From contig JAOASG010000020.1 of assembly GCA_025210235.1 (NCBI GenBank), positions 1 through 64,000 on the forward strand: a stretch of DNA of 64,000 bases. The letters run 5' to 3'. The notes under the pieces were generated by a model. It searched no databases and had not been told where the DNA came from. It worked only from the letters and a program-made list of their open reading frames with translations. Shown piece after piece: positions 35,416-43,290 of the stretch. Position numbers and translations under genes: made by a program. The stretch is from Vallitalea sp. GTDB taxonomy: Bacteria; Bacillota; Clostridia; Lachnospirales; Vallitaleaceae. The first letter of the stretch is position 1; every line of letters begins with the position of its first letter.

Positions 35416-36408
35416 ATGAAAAAAGTAGCTATTATTTTTACAGGGGGAACCATCTCTATGATGGTTGATGAGAGATTAAAGGCAGCGATACCTGCTCTTT
35501 CGGATGAAGAAATTATATCTAAAGTATCAGGAATTGAAAAAATGACAGATGTAGAAGTTATACATTTTGGTTCCTATCCAGGACCTCATATGTTACCTAG
35601 CATGATGCTTGAATTATCAAAAGTTACTGAAGGATTATTAGATAGGGATGACATTGAAGGTGTGGTAATTACCCATGGTACTGATACTCTAGAGGAAACA
35701 GCTTATTTTCTAGACTTAGCTATTAATTCAGAAAAACCAGTTGTTGTTACTGGATCAATGAGGAATGGTTCTGAACTTGGATATGATGGGCCGGCTAATC
35801 TATCGGCTTCTATATGTACTGTTTGCTCTAAAGCATCTAAGAATAAAGGTGTTTTAGTGGTTATGAATAATCAAGTAAATTCAGCAGCTGAAGTAACTAA
35901 AACTCATACATTAAGTCTTGATACATTTCAAAGTATGGATTTTGGTCCTCTTGGAATTGTTGATTCAGATCAAGTTATTTATTATAGAGACAGAAAAGAT
36001 GGAATAAAAATAACAACTAATAAAATTGAAAATAAAGTTGGCCTTATTAAAGCAGTAGCTGGACTTGATTCAGAATTTATTAATTATTTAATTGATAATG
36101 GATACAAAGGTATAGTCATAGAGGCTTTAGGAAGAGGGAATGTACCTCCTGCTATGGTAGAAGGTATTTATAGAGCGATTGGGCTTGGTATTCCAGTAGT
36201 TATAGTTTCAAGATGTGTTAAAGGTAGAGTTCTTGATTCTTATGGATATAAAGGTGGAGGAAAGGAACTAAGAGATATGGGAGTTATACTTGGGGATAAT
36301 TTATCAGGACAAAAGGCAAGGGTAAAATTAATGATTGTACTTGGAGTTACAAATAAGATAGAAGAAGTAAGGGAGATTTTTGAAAAAGATTTATATAAAA
36401 AAATATAA
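35416..36408 (+). CDS. ansA: L-asparaginase, type I-like
   Basis: Hydrolyses asparagine to aspartate and ammonia. The 330-residue protein has both catalytic threonines: IIFTGGTISM at the N-terminus and VVITHGTDTLEETAYFLDL at about residue 83. GSMRNGSELGYDGPANL is also typical. There is no signal peptide, so it is cytoplasmic. The start is 6 bases after the helicase stop, and the two probably form an operon, an odd pairing of DNA repair and amino-acid catabolism that may be only positional. Confidence 0.93.
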   Translation: MKKVAIIFTGGTISMMVDERLKAAIPALSDEEIISKVSGIEKMTDVEVIHFGSYPGPHMLPSMMLELSKVTEGLLDRDDIEGVVITHGTDTLEETAYFLDLAINSEKPVVVTGSMRNGSELGYDGPANLSASICTVCSKASKNKGVLVVMNNQVNSAAEVTKTHTLSLDTFQSMDFGPLGIVDSDQVIYYRDRKDGIKITTNKIENKVGLIKAVAGLDSEFINYLIDNGYKGIVIEALGRGNVPPAMVEGIYRAIGLGIPVVIVSRCVKGRVLDSYGYKGGGKELRDMGVILGDNLSGQKARVKLMIVLGVTNKIEEVREIFEKDLYKKI

Positions 36409-36586
36409 ATTTAGGTTCTATTTTGACTGCGTGCAAAAACAAGCTGATTTGAAATAGTTTTTTTGTTTATAATTAAATAGTATAAAATGTAATAATTGTT
36501 TTTGTTGTTGAAAACTACTAATTAAAGTTGAGAAATTTCTTAATGTTTATGCAGACTTATTTTAATGTAAATGCTATAATTATTAT

Positions 36587-36699
36587 TGTAAAACCCCCCA
36601 ATACAATATATATAAATAATAAAGTTTTTGCTACACCCCATAAGAACAAATACCTTCTCCTTAAATGAAAAAACAGCCGATCGGTAGGCTGTTTTTTTT
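36587..36699 (+). ncRNA. candidate C-rich small regulatory RNA
   Basis: An extended -10 (TGCTATAAT, 36572-36580) would start a transcript near 36587. Its 5' hairpin TATTGTA/TACAATA (36584-36608) displays six C in the loop; ACACCCC (36633-36639) and CTTCTCCTT (36654-36662), which is the exact complement of the ribosome site AAGGAGAAG, follow; a strong terminator ends it at about 113 bases. No -35 box is convincing and expression is unproven. Confidence 0.4.
36671..36699 (+). terminator. terminator of the candidate small RNA
   Basis: AAACAGCC pairs with GGCTGTTT around an 8-base loop and runs into eight T. Confidence 0.9.
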
Positions 36700-36707
36700 G
36701 TGCTTAT

Positions 36708-36726
36708 AGCGACATAGTCGCTTTTG
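36708..36726 (+). terminator. second tandem terminator
   Basis: AGCGAC pairs with GTCGCT around ATA, followed by TTTTG. Confidence 0.65.
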
Positions 36727-36835
36727 TGGTGTAAAAAACTATTAAATTATGGGAATAATCTTAAATATATTTTATGATATATTCTTATTGTATATCCTAT
36801 ATTAATTAGGAATATAGTGTATTGAGGTGATAGTT

Positions 36836-37063
36836 ATGAGAACTTGCTATAGAAGTTGTCTGTGTAAAAGAAATATAATTATAAAGTTAATATTAAATGC
36901 TAATAATAAAAAAGTAATTGAAGTTGGCAATGATAGAAAAAATAATGTAGTAATTTATATTAATACAGACGTTTATTCGTCTAAAAGTGAAGCATTTACT
37001 AGATATAATAATAGAATTAATCATTTATACAATTGGGGATATGATATTGTAAAAGATAAGTAA
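36836..37063 (+). CDS. small uncharacterised protein, 75 residues
   Basis: ATG 36836 lies 5 bases after GAGGTGA, which is why I prefer it to the in-frame GTG at 36827 inside that site. The protein starts MRTCYRSCLCKRN (three Cys within nine residues) and has a two-strand-like middle with VVIYINTDVYSSKSEA and a basic end. I do not recognise a family. There is no signal peptide or membrane helix. It lies 48 bases upstream of the GH13 gene on the same strand and may be co-transcribed with it. Confidence 0.6.
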   Translation: MRTCYRSCLCKRNIIIKLILNANNKKVIEVGNDRKNNVVIYINTDVYSSKSEAFTRYNNRINHLYNWGYDIVKDK

Positions 37064-37111
37064 CTCAAGTAATTAAAACTAAATTCAACTATTAGGAGGC
37101 ATCTATATAAA

Positions 37112-39223
37112 ATGAAGCTACATAAAAGACTAAAAGAGTTAACTTTTACACAAAAACTATTATTATATGCAGAAAAGAACAAGCCAATTCTTGATGAAAG
37201 AGCACTTTTTAGTGATGGCACATCTGAATATAGAATTCCTTCTGAGCCAGATATTAATGAACTCATTAAAGTTAGACTTAGAACAAAAAAAGATAATATA
37301 GATAATGCCTTTGTGATTTATAATGAAAATAGAATAAAGATGATAAAAGAAAAAGCAGATGAATTATTTGATTATTATTGTGGTGATATACAACTTTCAA
37401 ATGAAATAGTTGAGTATTGTTTTGAAATAAACATAGGCAAGTTTAAATGTTATTATAATAAAAAAGGTGTTAGTCGTGAACCTAATTCCTATTTTAATTA
37501 TAAAATTTCTCCAGGTTTTAAAACCCCAGATTGGGCAAAAGGAGCTATATTTTACCAAATATTCGTGGATCGTTTTTATAATGGGGATAAGACAAATGAT
37601 GTTGTGGATAGGGAATATATGTACGTAGGGAAATTGACAAGAAATATAAAAAATTGGGAAGAATATCCAGATCCTGATAGTGTAAGGGATTTTTATGGGG
37701 GAGATATTCAAGGGATTATAGATAAATTAGATTATTTAAAAGAGCTAGGTATTGATGCAATTTATCTAAATCCAATATTTGTATCACCGTCAAATCATAA
37801 ATACGATTCTCAAGATTATGATTATGTAGATCCTCATTTTGGTGTTATACTAAATGACGGCGGGGAAGTACTTAGTGAAGATAATCCTTATAATGAATAT
37901 GCTACTAAATATATTATGAGAGCTACTAATAAAGAGAATTTAGAGCAAAGTAATAAATTATTACAAAAGTTGATTAATGAAGTGCATTCACGTGATATGA
38001 AGATTATATTAGATGGTGTTTTTAATCACTGTGGTTCTTTTAACAAATGGTTAGATAGAGAAAAATTATACAAAAATCAAGATTCATACGATATAGGTGC
38101 ATATGAATCGGTAGATAGTCCCTATAAGGATTTTTTTCATTTTCATTGTGATAATAGTTGGCCTGATAATCCTAATTATGATGGTTGGTGGGGTTATGAG
38201 ACGCTACCTAAACTTAATTATGAAGGATCTAAAGAGTTATATAACTATATAATGGAGATTGCTAAAAAATGGGTAAGTTTACCTTATAATGCTGATGGAT
38301 GGAGATTAGATGTAGCCGCTGACTTAGGATATTCAAAGGAATTTAATCATAAATTTTGGAGAGATTTTAGGAAATGTGTAAAATCAGTAAATAACCATGC
38401 TTTAATATTAGCAGAGCATTATGATAATTCAAGAGACTGGCTTATGGGTGACCAGTGGGATACTATTATGAATTATGATGCATTTATGGAACCTGTAACA
38501 TGGTTTTTGACAGGACTTGAAAAACATAGTGATGAGTATAGAGCTGAACTTTTAGGAAATTATCACGCTTTTTTTGATGCTATGACTCATAATATGCAAA
38601 GTTTTTTTATTGGATCAAGTTTAACTGCAATGAATCAATTATCGAATCATGATCATTCCAGATTTTTAACTAGAACTAATAAGATGGTAGGAAGAACTAA
38701 TAATCTTGGACCTGAAAAAGCTAATGAAGGTATTAATAAAGGTATAATGAGAGAGGCTGTTGTAATACAGATGACTTGGCCTGGAGCGCCAACTCTTTAT
38801 TATGGTGATGAAGCTGGAGTTTGTGGCTGGACTGATCCAGATAATAGAAGGACTTATCCTTGGGGTAAAGAGGACATGGAATTGCTACAATTTCATAAAG
38901 AAATAATAAAAATTCACAAAAAATATTCTGCCTTAAAAACAGGATCACTAAAGTATTTACATGGTGAGTGGGGCATTATTAGTTATGGTAGATTCGATGA
39001 TAAAGGGAAACTAGTCATTTTAATTAATAATAATCAAGAATCAAAATATATTGATGTACCTGTATGGGAATTAGGGGTAACAGATTCTGATACTATGGAA
39101 AGAATTATGATTACAACAGAAAGAAAATATTCGACTAAGAGAAAAAAATATTGTGTGGAGAATGGGAAGATAAGGTTGAGATTACCAAAATTTAGTTCTA
39201 TAATATTGGCTGGGGAAGTATAA
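37112..39223 (+). CDS. alpha-amylase family (GH13) neopullulanase/cyclomaltodextrinase-like enzyme
   Basis: Intracellular enzyme of 703 residues that probably degrades maltodextrins, cyclodextrins or glycogen fragments. An N-terminal beta domain (about 1-135, CBM34-like) precedes the (beta/alpha)8 barrel. The four GH13 regions are present: DGVFNHC; DGWRLDVA with nucleophile Asp400; ILAEHYD with acid/base Glu435; and LSNHDHSRF with Asp514. There is no signal peptide. ATG 37112 follows AGGAGG. A link to the glgCD glycogen genes is possible but is not shown by the context. Confidence 0.92.
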   Translation: MKLHKRLKELTFTQKLLLYAEKNKPILDERALFSDGTSEYRIPSEPDINELIKVRLRTKKDNIDNAFVIYNENRIKMIKEKADELFDYYCGDIQLSNEIVEYCFEINIGKFKCYYNKKGVSREPNSYFNYKISPGFKTPDWAKGAIFYQIFVDRFYNGDKTNDVVDREYMYVGKLTRNIKNWEEYPDPDSVRDFYGGDIQGIIDKLDYLKELGIDAIYLNPIFVSPSNHKYDSQDYDYVDPHFGVILNDGGEVLSEDNPYNEYATKYIMRATNKENLEQSNKLLQKLINEVHSRDMKIILDGVFNHCGSFNKWLDREKLYKNQDSYDIGAYESVDSPYKDFFHFHCDNSWPDNPNYDGWWGYETLPKLNYEGSKELYNYIMEIAKKWVSLPYNADGWRLDVAADLGYSKEFNHKFWRDFRKCVKSVNNHALILAEHYDNSRDWLMGDQWDTIMNYDAFMEPVTWFLTGLEKHSDEYRAELLGNYHAFFDAMTHNMQSFFIGSSLTAMNQLSNHDHSRFLTRTNKMVGRTNNLGPEKANEGINKGIMREAVVIQMTWPGAPTLYYGDEAGVCGWTDPDNRRTYPWGKEDMELLQFHKEIIKIHKKYSALKTGSLKYLHGEWGIISYGRFDDKGKLVILINNNQESKYIDVPVWELGVTDSDTMERIMITTERKYSTKRKKYCVENGKIRLRLPKFSSIILAGEV

Positions 39224-39261
39224 TTATTTTACTCTCCCAGCTAAAAAAATTTATATTTTAC

Positions 39262-39290
39262 TTAACAGTTTTTGGTTTTAGTGGTATAAT
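39262..39290 (+). promoter_or_regulatory. promoter of tRNA-Ser
   Basis: TTAACA (39262-39267), 17-bp spacer, TATAAT (39285-39290), 18 bases before the tRNA. Confidence 0.75.
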
Positions 39291-39307
39291 ATACTAATGT
39301 TATTTTT

Positions 39308-39396
39308 GGAGAGATGTCCGAGTGGCTTAAGGTGGTGGTCTCGAAAACCATTGTACGGCGAAAACCGTACCGAGGGTTCAAATCCCTCTCTCTCCG
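39308..39396 (+). tRNA. tRNA-Ser (anticodon CGA)
   Basis: An 89-base class II tRNA: acceptor GGAGAGA/TCTCTCC with G discriminator, D arm, anticodon loop CTCGAAA (anticodon CGA), a long variable arm TACGG/CCGTA and T arm GAGGG/CCCTC with TTCAAAT. CCA is not encoded. It reads UCG codons. Confidence 0.95.
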
Positions 39397-39988
39397 CTCT
39401 TTATCAATTTTTCTTTTTTCATCTTTGTTTATAAAGCTCATATTACCACCTCATAAATATTTTTACCTAATACTATATGATTAAATATATTCGGATTAAA
39501 TCAATTGCGATAAAGATATTGTACCACAATTTCACAAAGGGTATTATGGTTTTGTGCAAATTTTCTCACAAAAAAACATTGTGAAACTAGACTCTCTTCT
39601 ATTCAAGCGTAATTCCTCGGATTCAAGGTACTCTTTGTTGTAGAACCAGTTACTCTTTGCTTCTGCTTCACGTCAATGCACTGGTTAGCTCAATGAATTG
39701 GATTGTAATTAATACAAAGAATTCAACTAACAAATACTCGGAACTTAATAAAAAATTGAAATAAAATAAAGCCAAGACAATATAAAAACATATTGTACAG
39801 GGCTTTTTTATTAATACGTAAATGTAATGTACTTCAATATAGTACAATTCATAACTAATCCAATTAGTAAAATTAGGTAATCTTGCATTCAATAGTTTAC
39901 CATAAATCAAATTATAAGTCTAGTAATTTTTTTTGTTTTCGATAAAATAGAGATACATTCGAATGGAAAAAATATGGAGGTAAAAGAT
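39397..39988. other. gene-free region after tRNA-Ser, possible gene remnant
   Basis: No intact gene. On the minus strand an open stretch at 39544-39672 reads protein-like residues (for example NWFYNKEYLESEELRLN) but has stops on both sides, so it may be a decayed gene fragment or chance. TACTCTTTG occurs twice (39629 and 39651 region). A strong terminator lies at 39768-39813. The composition is slightly less AT rich than neighbouring gaps. Confidence 0.4.
39768..39813 (+). terminator. Rho-independent terminator with no obvious gene
   Basis: AGCC and GGCT enclose ACAATAT/ATATTGT, followed by six T. There is no gene between it and the tRNA-Ser, so it may end the tRNA read-through or a lost gene. 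Confidence 0.7.
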
Positions 39989-42199
39989 ATGGAAGCTAAA
40001 ATGCATAAAGACTACAAGGAAGAAAAGGAAAAACTAGAAAATGTCAAAAAAATAATTGTAGAAGAAATAGAATTGCTAAGTAATAAAAGCTATGCCAACT
40101 TAAATGAGGATGTTATTCCAGATATGATACATATGGATAACCAGAGAATGAAAAAGCTTAATATTACTACTCATAATCCCTATTTCGGAAGGATTGATTT
40201 TAGAGAAAATAATCAAGAGAAAATAGAAAAGATTTATATAGGAAAAGTATCGATTATGGATTATGAAAGTGAGAATGATGGCGTTATGATTATAACAGAT
40301 TGGAGAGCGCCTATCTCTACATTGTATTATGACGGGAATCTTGGAAATGTGGATTATCATTGTCCAGCAGGTATCATTGATGGCGAGTTATTAATAAAAA
40401 GAAACTATAAAATCCACAATGGATATCTAGAAAAAATAACAGATGTTGATGTATCAGCAATCGATGAAATGCTTTTAGAAGCATTAGAGGATAAGAAGGA
40501 TACAAAATTAAAAGATATAGTATCGACAATTCAAGCAGAACAAAATGAAATTATTCGAGCGGATTTAATGAAATCCCTTATTATACAAGGGGTTGCGGGA
40601 AGTGGAAAGACAACCATTGCACTACATCGAATTGCCTATTTAATCTATACGTATAAACATAGATATAAAGCACATGATTTTATGATCATTGCACCCAACA
40701 AACTATTTTTACAATATATAGAAGATATGCTTCCGGAGCTAGGTGTTGAGGATGTTGAACAAACCACTATGGAAATTCTAACAAAAAATATAGTTCCAGA
40801 ACCTTTTGATATCCGTGAAAATGATGATAAATTAAAGAGAATGATTAACAATAACAGTAATCATGAATTGTTAAAGTCCTTAAGAACCATATCCAAAATA
40901 AAAACAAATCTAATGTATAAAGAAATGCTAAATCAATATGTTAATGGAATTATTACAGAAATACTTCCTACAGATGATTTTATTTTTGAGGGTGTTCAGT
41001 TAATAGAAGCAAGCCAATTAGCTGAAATGTTTTATGAGAACCATAAAAGATATTCTGTGTTAAAAAGCATAAAGCTAATTAAAAGGTTAATGACTTCCAG
41101 GTTCGAAAATAATAAAAGTGATATAGAAGACAATATCTATGACATGATAAATATGAAGCAGATGAATCTTCAAAAGAATGAAATAAATAGGTTTGATTAC
41201 AATGAAGAAGTGAAAAAAAATCATTTGGAGCAGCAGCTACGAGTGAAAAATATGAAGAAGAATTTTACAAAACAGATGAATGTGTATCTGAGAGAGCCTA
41301 AAAAATCAATACTCAACTATTACGCACAATTTTTAATGGAAGAAAAATTAATCAAAAAGCTTATAGAAGATGAAGAGTCTCTAATGGATTCATTTCGAGA
41401 AATGTCCAATAATATTCGAAAGAAGAAGATAGTGGAAATAGAGGATTTGCCGGCTCTCATGTATTTGCAACATCGATTAAAAGGTGTTCAGGATATAACC
41501 AATATTCAACACGTTGTAATTGATGAAGGGCAAGATTTTGGTGTTTTTCAATTCTATGTATTAAAGGCTATCATGAAAGAAGCTACGTTCACAATACTTG
41601 GTGATATTGCTCAAGGTATTAATTATCATCGAGGAACTACTAATTGGAAACATGTGCAACATCAAGTATTCCAAGGTCAATGCCAGATAAAAAATTTACA
41701 GCAGAGTTATCGTACTACAGTAGAGATTATGAACGCTGCAAATCAAGTAATTAAAAAAGTAGATGATGAAAATATTATTCCAGCATATCCAGTGCTCAGA
41801 CATGGATTAGAGGTTGAAAAAGTTAAAAAAAATAGTTACAAAGAAATAGTGGATTGTATTGTCCTAGAAATGAATAAATGGGTCAAAGAGCATAATTCTA
41901 TCGCAATCATATGTAAAAATAATCAACAGTGTGAAAATATTTATCGTCAAATAACCAATAATGGAATCCATGTTCAATGGTTAAAGGATAGAGATTCTAA
42001 GTACAGTCATCAGATAGTATTGTTACCCTCTTACCTAGCAAAAGGATTAGAATTCGATTGTGTTATCATTCCAGATGCAGGAGAAAATCATTATAAGATG
42101 AATAAATTAGATGGAATGTTGTTATATGTATGTATGACAAGAGCTTTACACGAGTTAAGAATATTTTATGTAAAAGACTGTAGTGACTTATTAACGTAG
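39989..42199 (+). CDS. helD: HelD-like RNA polymerase-recycling ATPase (UvrD-family fold)
   Basis: Superfamily 1 ATPase of 736 residues. The coiled N-terminal arm (MEAKMHKDYKEEKEKLENV), then YIGKVSIMDYES and ITDWRAPISTLYYDG, then Walker A GVAGSGKTTIALHRIAYLI, VVIDEGQDFG and the C-terminal LAKGLEFDCVIIPDAG with YVCMTRALHEL fit HelD proteins, which pull RNA polymerase off DNA. The ATG at 39989 has GGAGG 8 bases before it; the ATG at 39974 overlaps that site. The wording of codons (more CAT CGA, GCC) looks different from the neighbours, and the decayed DNA upstream hints at recent acquisition. HelD paralogues near antibiotic-resistance roles are known. Confidence 0.88.
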   Translation: MEAKMHKDYKEEKEKLENVKKIIVEEIELLSNKSYANLNEDVIPDMIHMDNQRMKKLNITTHNPYFGRIDFRENNQEKIEKIYIGKVSIMDYESENDGVMIITDWRAPISTLYYDGNLGNVDYHCPAGIIDGELLIKRNYKIHNGYLEKITDVDVSAIDEMLLEALEDKKDTKLKDIVSTIQAEQNEIIRADLMKSLIIQGVAGSGKTTIALHRIAYLIYTYKHRYKAHDFMIIAPNKLFLQYIEDMLPELGVEDVEQTTMEILTKNIVPEPFDIRENDDKLKRMINNNSNHELLKSLRTISKIKTNLMYKEMLNQYVNGIITEILPTDDFIFEGVQLIEASQLAEMFYENHKRYSVLKSIKLIKRLMTSRFENNKSDIEDNIYDMINMKQMNLQKNEINRFDYNEEVKKNHLEQQLRVKNMKKNFTKQMNVYLREPKKSILNYYAQFLMEEKLIKKLIEDEESLMDSFREMSNNIRKKKIVEIEDLPALMYLQHRLKGVQDITNIQHVVIDEGQDFGVFQFYVLKAIMKEATFTILGDIAQGINYHRGTTNWKHVQHQVFQGQCQIKNLQQSYRTTVEIMNAANQVIKKVDDENIIPAYPVLRHGLEVEKVKKNSYKEIVDCIVLEMNKWVKEHNSIAIICKNNQQCENIYRQITNNGIHVQWLKDRDSKYSHQIVLLPSYLAKGLEFDCVIIPDAGENHYKMNKLDGMLLYVCMTRALHELRIFYVKDCSDLLT

Positions 42200-42207
42200 G
42201 TTAGTAG

Positions 42208-42235
42208 AAGGACTGCAGAAATTACAGTCCTTTAT
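42208..42235. terminator. terminator between convergent helD and the small peptide gene
   Basis: AAGGACTG pairs with CAGTCCTT, followed by T on the plus strand; it can serve both converging genes. Confidence 0.75.
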
Positions 42236-42242
42236 TACTTAT

Positions 42243-42416
42243 TTACTCACATTCAATGAAATTTTCTGTATTATCAGGATAAATTACTTCACTGTCATCG
42301 CCATAGAGTCCCCCATGGTCGATTATTTGTTCCTTATTGGATAGACTGGTGGCTCCAACTATAGTTCCAGTTACTATAACTCCTAAACTTAAAATTACAA
42401 CAACCTTTTTAATCAT
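42243..42416 (-). CDS. small exported peptide precursor, 57 residues
   Basis: From ATG 42416, preceded by GAAGGGA, the product begins MIKKVVVILSLGVIVTGTIV, a signal sequence or membrane anchor, followed by about 35 residues that are acidic and rich in Asp, Glu, Gly and Tyr, ending IECE. A longer frame to 42542 has no ribosome site. No lipobox or known cleavage motif is certain. It could be a secreted peptide, perhaps a signal precursor of the Phr kind, or a small membrane protein. No cognate receptor is adjacent. I do not recognise a family. Confidence 0.55.
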   Translation of the reverse strand: MIKKVVVILSLGVIVTGTIVGATSLSNKEQIIDHGGLYGDDSEVIYPDNTENFIECE

Positions 42417-42637
42417 TTTATCATTTCCCTTCTCGTATGCATGAGTTATTCTGCTTGTTTTTTTGGTATATTTATTTGACGTAATATGAAGAAAAGAAGT
42501 TCCGGGTTTATAAAAAGATTTGAACATAATAATGGATGGCAAATATCATTACTTGCCACCTTTCTAAAAATAACTTTCTAGGAACTCACTATATATTTAT
42601 ATATTAGAAATATGTGGTAGGGAGCTGATTGGCATGT

Positions 42638-43204
42638 TTATGCTTCATCAGCTTCAGCATCTGCTTTAGTTTGATGAACTGTACCACGAGGATGCTCTGG
42701 TGGTGCATAGATAGCGTACAATTTAAGTGGAATATCTCCAGTATTAACTATATTATGCCATGTTCCAGCAGGTATCATAACTGCAAAGTCATCAAAGACT
42801 TCTTCTTGGAAAAATAACTTATCTTTACTATCACCCATTTTAACAAGTCCTTGGCCTTCTTCTATACGTATGAATTGATCGCCTGTAGGATGAACTTCTA
42901 AACCTATGTCATCACCAACATCGATGCTCATTAAGGTAACCTGTAGATTTTCACCTGTCCATATAGCGCTACGAAAAGTATTGTTTTCCCTAGTAGCTTC
43001 ATCAATATCAATTACATAGGGCTCTGGTCCGTAATCCATAAATTTGGTAAAGGGTCGTCTTCTAATTTCAGAGTTATACATTTGTTTATTAACCCAATAA
43101 GGAGATGGATATGGTTCGTAGACGTTATATATATCTGGTGGATTGTACATATCATCCCAGTAAGGAGCTGAATATGGGTCATAAATTCTTTTTATAATAC
43201 TCAT
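42638..43204 (-). CDS. cupin-domain protein with Tyr/Pro-rich N-terminus
   Basis: Protein of 188 residues. The C-terminal cupin barrel (about 75-175) shows LEVHPTGDQFIRIEEGQG and PAGTWHNIVNTGD, with metal-binding His and Glu residues. The N-terminal 45 residues contain a duplicated motif, YDPYSAPYW and YEPYPSPYW, 24 residues apart, which is unusual for cupins and resembles spore-coat or exosporium segments. The C-terminal tail is acidic. ATG 43204 follows AAAAAGGA. The enzymatic role, if any, is unknown; a spore-coat association is only inferred. Confidence 0.8.
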   Translation of the reverse strand: MSIIKRIYDPYSAPYWDDMYNPPDIYNVYEPYPSPYWVNKQMYNSEIRRRPFTKFMDYGPEPYVIDIDEATRENNTFRSAIWTGENLQVTLMSIDVGDDIGLEVHPTGDQFIRIEEGQGLVKMGDSKDKLFFQEEVFDDFAVMIPAGTWHNIVNTGDIPLKLYAIYAPPEHPRGTVHQTKADAEADEA

Positions 43205-43290
43205 TCCTTTTTCTACTTTACAATATCATATGATTTATGTTTAACAAAAGTGAAAGAATATCATTTGTATTATGTTACTGTACATTATGC

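Larger units (their letters stand above)
36409..36835. other. gene-free region with candidate small RNA and tandem terminators
   Basis: No convincing protein frame. A weak T-rich hairpin near 36436-36468 may end the asparaginase transcript. An extended -10 promoter at 36572-36580 is followed by a hairpin with a C-rich loop, further C-rich stretches, and two terminators (36671-36699 and 36708-36726). Confidence 0.6.

Noticed and set aside
33046..36408. The nuclease-helicase as part of an anti-phage system
   Set aside because: Cas4-like and helicase motifs are present, but the neighbours (YaiI-family protein and asparaginase) are not defence genes and no other defence marker is nearby.
39668..39910. 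An 80-residue minus-strand open frame
   Set aside because: No ribosome site, overlaps a terminator and has low-complexity hydrophobic content; probably chance.
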